Source: [Eubacterium] saphenum (GTDB lineage: Bacteria > Bacillota > Clostridia > Oscillospirales > Ruminococcaceae). Taken from it: a stretch of 9,859 nt of DNA. The stretch covers positions 1 through 9,859 of the forward strand of contig SFHN01000027.1 in assembly GCA_004555635.1 (NCBI GenBank), written 5' to 3'. Below, piece after piece: positions 1 through 7,225 of this stretch. The stretch's first letter is position 1; every line of letters begins with the position of its first letter. The notes under the pieces are model-generated. The model saw nothing but the letters and a program-made list of their open reading frames with translations. It was not told the DNA's origin and made no database searches. The position numbers and the translations under genes are program-made.

Positions 1-1435
1 CTCCCTTCTTCGGCACCAGCGGAAGCGTTATCGTAACCGCCGTGCCAACGCCCTGCTCGCTCTCTATATCAAGGCTTCCGCCGTGCATTGCAACAATCTC
101 GTCCGCAACCGCAAGCCCTATCCCCGAGCCGCGGCGCGTGCTGTTTGCCTTGTAGAACTTTGCCTTTACCTTCGGCAGGTCGCTTTGCGCTATTCCGCAG
201 CCCGTGTCGGAAACCGTTATGCTTATCGTGCTGTCGGTCATCTCCGCGCGGATTTCTATGCTGCCGCCTGCGTCCGTATACTTTATCGCGTTGTCGATTA
301 TGTTTATAAACACCTGCCGCAGCCTGTTCTTGTCGCCGTAAACAACGCAGATAAACTCCGGCTCGGCATAGCTTATCGTTATCCCCTCGCGGCGCGCCTT
401 TTCGCCGTATATCAGCAGCGCGTCCTCAAGCTCCGCGAGAATGTCGGTGTTCGCTTTCTGAAGCGACAGCCGCCCGCTCTGTATCCGCGAGAAATCCAGC
501 AGCTCCTCTACCATCTGCTCAAGGCGCGCGGTTTCGCTGCTTATAACGCGCATTCCCTTGTCGAAGGTTTCGGGGTCATAGCCGTCGGACAGCGTTTCGC
601 TCCAGCCCTTTATCGCGGTAAGCGGCGTGCGAAGCTCGTGCGACACGGAGGAGATAAAGTCGTTCTTTATCTGCTCGGAGTTTTCAAGCTCGTCTGCCAT
701 ATCGTTAAACGCGCAGGCAAGGTCGCCGATTTCATCGTTGTTCTTCACTTCAATGCGCTCGGAGAAGTCACCCTTAGCAAGCTTTTTCGCGGTCGAGCTT
801 ATATTCACAAGCGGAACGCAGATACTCTTTACGAAGTACAGACCCGTCAGCAGGACAATCAGAATTACGCCCGCGCTGATAAGCAGCGAAAACAGCATAA
901 TCGTCCTGATTTGCGCGTCAACCATCGTCAAAGAGGTGACAAAGCGCAGCGCGCTGTAATTGCTGCTCGGCTGCGCTATCATAACCGTAACCGCAAGCAC
1001 CTGCTCGCCGCCGTCGTTTCCGCGGAACACTCCAAGCCCGTCCTTGCTTTCGAGGGCAAGCTCGTAGTCGGGCATATTGTAGCTCTTGTCGGGGGAAAAT
1101 CCGCTCGACGAAAGCGTAACCTCGCCGTTCTTGTTGATGGACATAAGCTCCATCTGGTCCTTCTTGTCAAACCCCTCGACAACCCCGCGCACCTCGGAGG
1201 AATAGTTCACCGCAAGGTCCTCGTAAAGCCTTGTCAGAACCGTCGCGGTTGCGTTTGCCTCGGAAATGACGTAGTTTTCCGCGCTGCCGTAATAATACTG
1301 CCGCATAAAGTAGTAGATGATGATGTTCGCCAGCACAAGCAGCAGCGCCACTATGCTGAACGAGTTTATCATCCACCTTGCAGCGATTGCGCGCCGCGCG
1401 CCCGTCTTGCCGCGCTTTTTTGCCTGCTCGTCCAT
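1..1435 (-). CDS. Membrane sensor histidine kinase (HAMP-HisKA-HATPase), 3' end beyond window
   Basis: Partial gene: 478 codons are visible and the stop lies left of the window. It would sense an envelope signal and phosphorylate the response regulator encoded just upstream. Seen: membrane segments at about 22-44 and 178-203 flanking an extracytoplasmic sensor region of about 130 residues; a HAMP linker at about 204-255; the H box with VSHELRTPL and phospho-accepting His266; an N box around Asn382 (IIDNAIKYT); a G1 box DTGCGI at 410-415; and a G2 box GSGIGLA at 436-442. The segment between the F box (KFYKAN) and G2 is short. There is no PAS domain. The catalytic domain is nearly complete at the window edge. 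The ATG overlaps the regulator's TGA (TGATG), so the two are translationally coupled. The PhoR/ResE-like class is clear; the signal is unknown. Confidence 0.95.
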   Translation of the reverse strand, partial: MDEQAKKRGKTGARRAIAARWMINSFSIVALLLVLANIIIYYFMRQYYYGSAENYVISEANATATVLTRLYEDLAVNYSSEVRGVVEGFDKKDQMELMSINKNGEVTLSSSGFSPDKSYNMPDYELALESKDGLGVFRGNDGGEQVLAVTVMIAQPSSNYSALRFVTSLTMVDAQIRTIMLFSLLISAGVILIVLLTGLYFVKSICVPLVNISSTAKKLAKGDFSERIEVKNNDEIGDLACAFNDMADELENSEQIKNDFISSVSHELRTPLTAIKGWSETLSDGYDPETFDKGMRVISSETARLEQMVEELLDFSRIQSGRLSLQKANTDILAELEDALLIYGEKARREGITISYAEPEFICVVYGDKNRLRQVFINIIDNAIKYTDAGGSIEIRAEMTDSTISITVSDTGCGIAQSDLPKVKAKFYKANSTRRGSGIGLAVADEIVAMHGGSLDIESEQGVGTAVTITLPLVPKKG

Positions 1436-2130
1436 CAGTCGTTCCACTTATACCCGTAGCCCCAAATCGTGATTATGTACTTCGGATTAGACGGGTCCTC
1501 CTCGATTTTCATACGAAGCCGCCTGATGTTTACGTCAACCACCTTGTCGTCGCCGTAATACGCGTCGCCCCAGACGTGATTGAGGATTGTCTTTCTGTCA
1601 AGCGCGGTGCCGCGGTTTTTCAGAAGATACTCGAGGATGTGGTATTCCACCTGCGTAAGCTCAATCATCTCTCCGTTCTTGCTGACGGTTCTGCTCTGGC
1701 AGTCCAGCGCGAAAGGCCCGCTCATTATCATCTTTCCGCTTTCGCGGTGGGTGTGGCTTACGTTTACCCTGCGGTATATCGCGTCAACGCGCGCCACAAG
1801 CTCCGACGGCGAAAACGGCTTTGTCACATAGTCGTCCGCGCCAATCATAAGGCAGTTTACCTTGTCCATCTCCTGCGACTTTGCGGACAGCATTATTATG
1901 CCAATCTCGCTGCTCTGCTCCCTTATCCAGCGGCAGAGCGAAAACCCGTCCATTCCGGGCATCATTATGTCAAGCAGCGCAACGTCAAAGTTCCCGCCCT
2001 GCTTGTTGTAAACTTCAACCGCGTCCTCGCCGCAGGCAACGTCAACCACGTCATACCCCGCCCTTCGCAGGTTTATGACAACAAAGTCGCGGATTGCCTC
2101 CTCGTCTTCGCACACAAGAATACGTTTCAT
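1435..2130 (-). CDS. OmpR/PhoB-family response regulator
   Basis: A 231-residue DNA-binding response regulator, the partner of the adjacent kinase. The receiver domain (about 1-120) has acidic residues Glu8/Asp9, phospho-acceptor Asp54 in LLDIMMPG, switch residue Ser82 and Lys104 in YVTKPF. The C-terminal winged-helix domain (about 133-231) contains the recognition-helix region VVDVNIRRLRMKI and ends in WGYGYKWND, where most relatives end in a GVGYK-type tail. The ATG at 2130 is preceded by GAGGAAGG about 7 bases upstream. It starts 16 bases after the lipoprotein stop and overlaps the kinase start by one base, so all three genes form one operon. The family is certain; its regulon cannot be read from the sequence. 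Confidence 0.96.
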   Translation of the reverse strand: MKRILVCEDEEAIRDFVVINLRRAGYDVVDVACGEDAVEVYNKQGGNFDVALLDIMMPGMDGFSLCRWIREQSSEIGIIMLSAKSQEMDKVNCLMIGADDYVTKPFSPSELVARVDAIYRRVNVSHTHRESGKMIMSGPFALDCQSRTVSKNGEMIELTQVEYHILEYLLKNRGTALDRKTILNHVWGDAYYGDDKVVDVNIRRLRMKIEEDPSNPKYIITIWGYGYKWND

Positions 2131-2146
2131 ACAATGTCCTTCCTCG

Positions 2147-3487
2147 TCAGAGAATAATAAAGCAGTTTTTAAGCTCTGCGTCTGTCAGCGCAAGCCTGCC
2201 GGTCTTATAGCCTTTAGTTTCATAGCACAGGTAAACCGTTTCCTCGTTTTCGCCGAGAACCTTATACTGCGCCTCCTGCTCGGGCAGGCTCTCGTCGGTT
2301 CGGCTTACGGCGCGAATGCGCATAAGCTCGTTGCCTTCGTCGTACTCGGCTATGCTCTTTGAGGAATCGTAGGAGTAGAAGATAATCTCGTTGTCGGCGT
2401 AGTTTACCGCCGCCGTGACAACGCCCTGCCACCTGTTCGGAAACAGCAGCACAAAGCGGAATTTGCTGCTGTAATAGCTGTAATGCTTCGCAACGGGCTT
2501 TTTGTATTCCACCGTGTACCACCGCACCGCGCAAAGCTGCTCGGAGCGGGAAAGGGTTTCGTAGCCCGGAAGCGGGATTGTCGCAGGGATTTCCACAAAG
2601 CCGTCGTTGTCGATGTCAGAGCAGAAAATCTCCGCCATATAGTCGTTCGTAAAGCGCGAAATATTGTTCTCCTGAATATCAACACCCGCCGTATCGGGAT
2701 TTATAAGGCGGTTTCCGATGCAGTAAACAACATCGGTGCCGTACAGCCCGGAGCCGCGCGAATAGTCAAGAAACAGCGCGTTTGTCCTTTCGTTAAGCAT
2801 ACCCTTTGTAACGCTTATGTAGTCGGAAATTCCGCCGCCGAGCGCGGTTTCCGACAGGCGCTCAAAGCCGTTTTCGGTGCTCGCATACAGCACCGCCGAC
2901 GAGGTTTCGTTCACCTTGTCGGGGACAACGCAGAACAGCTCGTCCTCCCCGTCCGAGTTAAGGTCGATGACCTCCAAGCAGGAGTAGCTTGACGCAAGCA
3001 GCTCAACCGGCACGCCGTCGCGGTAGTTTATAACGCTGAAGCTCTTTTCGGTCTTTCCGAGCATTGAATACCGCACAATGATGTTAATTCCGCCCGCGCC
3101 AAGCTCCGCAAAGCTTATGCTGTCTACCTCCGAGCCGACGCAGGCGATGTCGTAAACCGCGTTCCACTTGCCGTCGTTCTTGTCGAGCAGCTTTAGGCGC
3201 AGCGCGTTTTCGCCCGCCTGAACCGAAGCGCTCTCGTAAAACACAAGCGCCTCGTTGCCCGGCTCGTCGTCTATGTTTTGCAGAACGAACGCCGAACGAT
3301 AGTCGCCGCCCTTCGGGTATTTCAGCTTAATGCCCGTGCCGACGCTGTTTATAAGCGCCTGATATATCTCGTTCTGCTCTGCCTCAAGCTTTGGCGGAGT
3401 CAGCAGGTTTTCTACCGAAACGCCCGCCGAGCAGCCGCTTATCATCAGCACCGAGGCTAAAAGCAGCAGAGCCTGTCTTATCCTCAC
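2147..3487 (-). CDS. Lipoprotein with FG-GAP/VCBS-like repeats, in operon with a two-component system
   Basis: A 446-residue secreted lipoprotein. The N-terminus is a lipoprotein signal peptide: basic MRIRQ, a hydrophobic core, and lipobox ISGC with lipidated Cys19. The mature protein has three spaced acidic turn motifs of the FG-GAP/VCBS type found in beta-propeller and calcium-binding repeats: a degenerate one at 71-84 (NIDDEPGNEA), DLNSDGEDEL at 175-184 and DIDNDGFVEI at 291-300. Residues about 338-446 form a separate beta-rich tail with an FPNRW motif. The start is GTG at 3487, chosen because GGAGGA (3493-3498) sits five bases upstream. It is first in the operon ahead of the response regulator and kinase, so an accessory sensing or envelope role for the kinase is inferred. 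The precise function is unknown. Confidence 0.9.
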   Translation of the reverse strand: MRIRQALLLLASVLMISGCSAGVSVENLLTPPKLEAEQNEIYQALINSVGTGIKLKYPKGGDYRSAFVLQNIDDEPGNEALVFYESASVQAGENALRLKLLDKNDGKWNAVYDIACVGSEVDSISFAELGAGGINIIVRYSMLGKTEKSFSVINYRDGVPVELLASSYSCLEVIDLNSDGEDELFCVVPDKVNETSSAVLYASTENGFERLSETALGGGISDYISVTKGMLNERTNALFLDYSRGSGLYGTDVVYCIGNRLINPDTAGVDIQENNISRFTNDYMAEIFCSDIDNDGFVEIPATIPLPGYETLSRSEQLCAVRWYTVEYKKPVAKHYSYYSSKFRFVLLFPNRWQGVVTAAVNYADNEIIFYSYDSSKSIAEYDEGNELMRIRAVSRTDESLPEQEAQYKVLGENEETVYLCYETKGYKTGRLALTDAELKNCFIIL

Positions 3488-3605
3488 AAAAATCCTCCGA
3501 ATACGTCCTTGTCATTTCCTCAGCTTTTCCTGCGGCAAAACTATCCGAAAACGCCGCAAAACCGCAGTCAGCCCTGCCGCGCGGCATTGTTACAAAAGCA
3601 AAATC

Positions 3606-3637
3606 GGTCAGGTGCAGCGATTTCGATACACCTAACC
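3606..3637. repeat. 32-base imperfect palindrome at the predicted transcription start
   Basis: Two 15-base arms around a two-base centre. The outer nine bases are GGTCAGGTG (3606-3614) and CACCTAACC (3629-3637), which differ only by one G-U-compatible position. The inner six bases match more loosely. The element begins just after the -10 hexamer and spans the expected start site, a normal place for a repressor operator. It could also form an RNA hairpin if transcription starts slightly upstream. Confidence 0.45.
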
Positions 3638-3638
3638 A

Positions 3639-3667
3639 ATTATACCATATTTCTCTGAATAATAAAA
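3639..3667 (-). promoter_or_regulatory. Extended -10 promoter for the lipoprotein/two-component operon
   Basis: On the minus strand a perfect TATAAT (3639-3644) is preceded directly by TGG, an extended -10. The -35 position 17 bases upstream (3662-3667) reads TTTTAT, a poor match, as is common with extended -10 promoters. Transcription would begin near 3630-3632, giving a leader of about 145 bases before the GTG at 3487. That leader includes a 12-base perfect palindrome, TGCCGCGCGGCA, at 3575-3586, and has no convincing ORF. Confidence 0.6.
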
Positions 3668-3680
3668 GCCCTTTTTGAAA

Positions 3681-3720
3681 AATTTTATGCCATTTAAGGG
3701 CAAAACTTCCTTAATGGGCA
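3681..3720 (-). terminator. Probable intrinsic terminator of the citrate synthase/membrane protein transcript
   Basis: Read on the minus strand, TGCCCATTAAGG (3709-3720) pairs with CCTTAAATGGCA (3688-3699) across a nine-base loop, as a 12-bp stem with compensating single-base bulges. It is followed by TAAAATTTTT. It lies about 45 bases past the stop of the membrane protein. A competing hairpin shares the same 3' arm: GCCCTT (3696-3701) with AAGGGC (3668-3673), followed by CTTTTATTATT. Only one of the two can form at a time. Confidence 0.5.
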
Positions 3721-3762
3721 GACCGCGACACACTTTCGTTAAGCTAAGCAGCCGCGCGCTTT

Positions 3763-4674
3763 TCATTCTTCGCTGTCTTCGGGCTTTGCGCTGTCTGCCG
3801 ACTGCTTTTTCGCGGTGCAGAGAACGCACAGCGTTATCGCAGCAAGCACGCCCGCCGCAAGAATTGTCCACGGAGAATATGCCATCAAATATGCGCTTTT
3901 TCCGTGATTTGACTGGTAGTAGTACTCCGCCGCGTAGGTCGTCGAAACAATTCTCGAGGACACGGTTTCGGGCGCGAAAAAGTCGCACAGAATAACCGCA
4001 AGCGAGCTTGACAGCGAAATCACCGCCGCAGGCACGCCGATAACGCACAGCGCCGCCGCAGTGCGCTTTTGCGCGTTGCCCGAAAGGTACTTCGCAAGCT
4101 GCATAAAGAACAGGGCGAGCACGATATCGCAAAGGCACTCGATAAGATACTCCGGTACGCTTGTAATCGCCATATGCTCTATGAAGAAGATAACCCCGCG
4201 AGCCGTAAAGTAGCACGCTCCCGCCGCATACGCGAAGCCGAGCCACGGCTTGAACTCCTTGAGATACAGCGTTGCGAACGCGGCTATTATAATCACCCCG
4301 CCGAGCACAAAATCAACGCCCATCGCAAACACCGAGGGAGTTACCGCCTTCATCTCAACAACGCCGTGATATACCGCAAGCGCGCCAAAAAGCAGCATTC
4401 CGAAGCCGATCGCCGCTGCTTTTCCGTCAACGATGCCGCCCGGCTGAGCCGCAATAACGCCGCCGCGCTTTTCGTCAAACAGCACCGCGGGAAACGCCGC
4501 CGCAAAAACCAGCAGCAGCGGCAGATAATAGCAAAAGCCGCCAAGCAGCCCCGCGTCGTGGAATATGAAGCCCGTCGTCATATCGGTGAACAGAGTTATC
4601 TGGCAGATACGCGCTGCCAGCGCCGCTGCGAAGCCCGCCGCGAGAACGACGAGCGTAGTTTTGCACTTTTTCAT
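3763..4674 (-). CDS. Unrecognised multi-pass membrane protein
   Basis: A 303-residue integral membrane protein that I do not recognise. About eight hydrophobic helices are visible, at roughly 7-24, 45-66, 85-105, 114-138, 143-165, 176-197, 205-230 and 268-287. An extracytoplasmic-looking, tyrosine-rich loop at about 231-266 precedes the last helix, and the C-terminal tail is charged (residues about 289-303, ending EDSEE). No ATP-binding, transporter-signature or enzymatic motif is apparent. The ATG at 4674 lies 20 bases after the citrate synthase stop and has only a weak GAAAG-type ribosome site, so translation is probably coupled and the gene co-transcribed with citrate synthase. A role linked to citrate or dicarboxylate metabolism would be guilt by association only. 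Confidence 0.85.
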   Translation of the reverse strand: MKKCKTTLVVLAAGFAAALAARICQITLFTDMTTGFIFHDAGLLGGFCYYLPLLLVFAAAFPAVLFDEKRGGVIAAQPGGIVDGKAAAIGFGMLLFGALAVYHGVVEMKAVTPSVFAMGVDFVLGGVIIIAAFATLYLKEFKPWLGFAYAAGACYFTARGVIFFIEHMAITSVPEYLIECLCDIVLALFFMQLAKYLSGNAQKRTAAALCVIGVPAAVISLSSSLAVILCDFFAPETVSSRIVSTTYAAEYYYQSNHGKSAYLMAYSPWTILAAGVLAAITLCVLCTAKKQSADSAKPEDSEE

Positions 4675-4694
4675 TATATTACACTTTCAGCTTT

Positions 4695-6059
4695 TCAGCG
4701 GTTTTCAAGGGGAACATACTGCTTGTTGAGGTTAATCGCCTTGTATGCGGGACGGATAATTCGCTTGCCGTTTATAATTTCCTCCATACGGTGAGCGCAC
4801 CAGCCCGCCATTCTTGCGCACGCAAACAGCGCGGTGTACATCTCAACGGGGATTTTCAGCATTTTGTAAACAAGACCCGAATACATATCGACATTCGCGC
4901 ATATATTCTTGATATCGCCGCGCTCCTCCGCAAATACCGTGGGAGTAAGGCGCTCTATTGTGTCGAGCAGGCCAAACTCCGCTTCAAGCTCCGTGCCCCT
5001 TGCAAGCGACATCGCGTTTTCCTTCAGGATAACGGCGCGCGGGTCGGACAGCGTGTAAACCGCGTGTCCCATACCGTAGATAAGTCCCGACCGGTCGCCC
5101 GCTTCCTTTCGGAGCAGCTTTCTTAGGAACTCCTTGACCTCGGTTTCGTTGTCCCAGTCCTTGACGCCCTCCTTGACGTACTCCAGCATTTCCATAACCT
5201 TGATGTTAGCGCCGCCGTGACGCGGGCCTTTGAGCGAGCCGATTGCGGCTGCGTATGCGGAATACGCGTCGGTGCCCGACGAGGAAACCGTGCGGCAGGT
5301 AAAGGTCGAGTTGTTTCCGCCGCCGTGCTCTGCGTGGAGCATAAGGCAAAGGTCGAGCAGGTGCGCCTCCTCGGGGGTGTATGCTCTGTCGTCGCGGAGC
5401 GTTGAGAGAATGCTCTCGGCAAGGCTCTCGTCCTTGATAATCTGGTGCATTACCATAGAGTCGTTGTGATAGAACCTGCGCATTGTCTGGTAGGAAGCCA
5501 CCATTATCGCGGGCAGCTTTGAAATAACGGAAATAGCCTTAAGCATTTCGCTCTCGACAGACTTATCCTCGGGTGCGGAGTCAAAGCTGTACAGCGTAAG
5601 CACCGCCTGCGCCATCTTGTTCATTATGTTGGGCGAGGGACAGCGCATAATTACGTCCTCGCTGAAATATCTCGGAAGCTCGCGGTACTCCTCGATAAGC
5701 TTCGAGAAGCTTTTAAGCTGCTCCTGCGTGGGGAGAATGCCGAAAAGCAGGAGATAAACTACCTCCTCGTAGCCGTAGCGCTTGTCCTTAAGCACACCGC
5801 CGACAAGGTCCTTTATGCTGTAGCCGCGGTAGATAAGCTCGCCCTCGATAGGCTTCTTCTCGCTCTCGGACATAACATAGCCGTGTACGCAGCAGACGTT
5901 TGTAATGCCCGCGACAACGCCCGAGCCGTCCGCGTTTCTGAGTCCGCGCTTTACGCCGAATTTATTATACAAATCGCCGTTGATAACGCTTGTCTGCAAA
6001 AAGTCCGCGCACATTTTCTTTAGTGTTTCGGTGGACTTAAGCTCCTCCATTCTGTTCAT
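4695..6059 (-). CDS. gltA: Citrate synthase
   Basis: A 454-residue enzyme that condenses oxaloacetate and acetyl-CoA to citrate, in the cytoplasm, as entry to the TCA cycle or to 2-oxoglutarate and glutamate synthesis. All signature regions are present: LHAEHGGGN (241-249, His242/His245), catalytic His281 in GPRHGGAN, catalytic His332 in GMGHAVY with DPR at 339-341, and catalytic Asp391 in NVDMYSG. It is longer than the roughly 370-residue short bacterial forms because of an N-terminal extension and an insert around 56-75. The ATG at 6059 is preferred because GAGG lies ten bases upstream; a second ATG three codons in would be 19 bases away. 2-Methylcitrate synthase activity cannot be excluded from sequence, but no prp genes are nearby. 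The symbol is generic for the family; citZ is the Bacillus equivalent. Confidence 0.96.
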   Translation of the reverse strand: MNRMEELKSTETLKKMCADFLQTSVINGDLYNKFGVKRGLRNADGSGVVAGITNVCCVHGYVMSESEKKPIEGELIYRGYSIKDLVGGVLKDKRYGYEEVVYLLLFGILPTQEQLKSFSKLIEEYRELPRYFSEDVIMRCPSPNIMNKMAQAVLTLYSFDSAPEDKSVESEMLKAISVISKLPAIMVASYQTMRRFYHNDSMVMHQIIKDESLAESILSTLRDDRAYTPEEAHLLDLCLMLHAEHGGGNNSTFTCRTVSSSGTDAYSAYAAAIGSLKGPRHGGANIKVMEMLEYVKEGVKDWDNETEVKEFLRKLLRKEAGDRSGLIYGMGHAVYTLSDPRAVILKENAMSLARGTELEAEFGLLDTIERLTPTVFAEERGDIKNICANVDMYSGLVYKMLKIPVEMYTALFACARMAGWCAHRMEEIINGKRIIRPAYKAINLNKQYVPLENR

Positions 6060-6160
6060 AACTATGCTGCCTCAACTTTCTTTTTTGTTTATCGTATAAC
6101 TTTTCGTGGGAAAAACCACATTTCATACATATTTATGCAAGAACTTAATATATATAATTC

Positions 6161-6189
6161 ATTATACTACAAACAGCGGATAAAGTCAA
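6161..6189 (-). promoter_or_regulatory. Sigma-A-type promoter of citrate synthase
   Basis: On the minus strand TTGACT (6184-6189) is followed after exactly 17 bases by TATAAT (6161-6166), an almost perfect housekeeping promoter. Transcription should start near 6153-6155, giving a leader of about 95 bases. The surrounding divergent gap (6060-6224) is AT-rich. On the plus strand it contains TATAAT at 6153-6158 and TATACT at 6163-6168, possible -10 elements for the SpoIID-like gene, but neither has a good -35. No other gene fits in the gap. Confidence 0.8.
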
Positions 6190-6224
6190 GCATAAAATAA
6201 CGCATTTTTTCAGGAGATGACAAA

Positions 6225-7169
6225 ATGAGGAAAGCACCGCTTGTATCGGTTTTTGCACTTTTGCTGTTTTTGGCAGTCATAGCGGGCGCGCTTGTGCTTC
6301 AGCACAGGGCTGAGCGCATTGAGCTGCCAAAAACTGTAACGCTTTATATGGAGCAGCGCGGAGAAATCCTGCCGCTGAAGTTTGACGAGCTGATTTGCGG
6401 CAGCGTTTTCGCGGTAATGTCGCCGAAATCCGACAGCAAGGCGCTTGAAGCCGCCGCCTGCGCGGCAAGCTCCTCCGCGCTTTACCTTATGCAGCACAAA
6501 ACCCCGCTGCAATACCTCGGCGCAGACCTGTCCGACAGCGCGCTTGCGTATCTTCCGCCCGAGGAGGTCGAAGCGCTTTACGGCGCGTCCGCCGAGCGCT
6601 ACCGCAAGAAGGTCGAAGAAGCGGTGAAGCGCGGCACGGCGTATGCCGTCTGCTTTGACGGCGAGCCGATTTACGCGCCCGTGTGCGAGATTTCCTCGGG
6701 GAAAACCGACTGCTCCGAGGATATTCTCGGAAAGGCGCTGCCCTGCCTGCTGCCCGCGGAAATGGAGGCGGACGCCTCTGCGTTTGGCTATCAAAGCACC
6801 GCGGAGCTTGCCCCCGAGCAGATTTACAAGGCGCTGTCCGGACACTTTCCGAAAGCTTTTCTGTCGCCCGAAGCAGAAACGTGGTTCTGTGACCCCGTTT
6901 ATTCCGAAAGCGGAACGCTGCTGGAAATCAGCTACGGCGGGCAGAAGGTTACGGGCGCGGAGCTGAAAGAGCTGCTAGGTCTGCGCAGCGCCGCTATTAC
7001 GCTTGAGTACGGCGAGGAGCGCTGGCTTTTCACCTGCCGCGGCTGCGGCGACAACCTCGGAATGAGCCTTTACACCGCAAACGAGATGGCGAAGCAGGGA
7101 AAAACCGCCGCGGAAATTCTTCTGCACGCCTACCCCGGCTCGGCGCTTAAAGAAACCGCGCCCGAGTGA
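6225..7169 (+). CDS. SpoIID-like membrane-anchored protein lacking the catalytic glutamate
   Basis: A 314-residue protein anchored by one N-terminal helix (about 7-25) and otherwise outside the membrane. It follows the SpoIID/LytB layout in order: LPLKFDELICGS (49-60) where relatives have a leader to the active site; a helix rich in Ala (73-84); ISSGKTDCSEDILG (156-169), matching the usual STSGG-T-S-EDVWG segment; ELKELLGLRSAAITL (246-260); and GCGDNLGMSLYTANEMAKQG (273-292), matching GHGVGMSQYGA-AMAKQG. SpoIID proteins are lytic transglycosylases that trim peptidoglycan during engulfment. Here the active-site AAEMP is AVMSP, so the Glu position is Val64, and the GHG histidine is Asp. A non-catalytic scaffold or regulator is inferred. 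The ribosome site AGGAG (6212-6216) lies eight bases upstream. It is the only plus-strand gene in the window. Confidence 0.82.
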   Translation: MRKAPLVSVFALLLFLAVIAGALVLQHRAERIELPKTVTLYMEQRGEILPLKFDELICGSVFAVMSPKSDSKALEAAACAASSSALYLMQHKTPLQYLGADLSDSALAYLPPEEVEALYGASAERYRKKVEEAVKRGTAYAVCFDGEPIYAPVCEISSGKTDCSEDILGKALPCLLPAEMEADASAFGYQSTAELAPEQIYKALSGHFPKAFLSPEAETWFCDPVYSESGTLLEISYGGQKVTGAELKELLGLRSAAITLEYGEERWLFTCRGCGDNLGMSLYTANEMAKQGKTAAEILLHAYPGSALKETAPE

Positions 7170-7175
7170 CAGGAA

Positions 7176-7219
7176 GAAAGCGGGGGTTGAGATAGCCCGC
7201 ACAGCCGCAAGCCGCTTTC
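7176..7219. terminator. Possible bidirectional terminator in a convergent gap
   Basis: The gap between the convergent SpoIID-like and C39 genes contains an exact 8-bp inverted repeat, GAAAGCGG (7176-7183) and CCGCTTTC (7212-7219). A smaller GGG/CCC pairing is possible inside the 28-base loop. On the minus strand the stem is followed by TTCCTGTC, and there is no real T-run on the plus side, so termination strength is uncertain. Confidence 0.35.
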
Positions 7220-7225
7220 CGCAAA

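Noticed and set aside
83..1459. A 458-codon open frame on the plus strand
   Set aside because: It is antisense to a clear histidine kinase with all catalytic boxes intact, its product is low-complexity and basic, and it resembles no family; long antisense frames are expected in GC-rich codons.
1378..2157. A 259-codon plus-strand open frame
   Set aside because: It lies antisense to the OmpR-type response regulator, whose motifs are unambiguous; no ribosome site or recognisable domain.
3575..3586. Perfect 12-base palindrome TGCCGCGCGGCA as a separate operator
   Set aside because: It is GC-only in its core, lies well downstream of the predicted promoter, and such palindromes arise easily in this composition; noted only as part of the leader.
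3632..4246. A 204-codon minus-strand open frame running out of the membrane protein region
   Set aside because: It is in another frame of the eight-helix membrane protein and the following gap, with arginine/glycine-rich composition typical of a shadow frame and no supporting ribosome site.
6104..6118. GTGG...CCAC hairpin in the citrate synthase leader as a possible riboswitch or attenuator
   Set aside because: Only four base pairs around an A-rich loop, with no further conserved architecture in a leader of about 95 bases.
6124..6131. CATACAT resembling a sigma-E -10, tempting because SpoIID genes are often sigma-E controlled
   Set aside because: No matching -35 lies 14-15 bases upstream, and the nearest ATA-containing candidate is about 23 bases away; one partial hexamer in AT-rich DNA is not enough.
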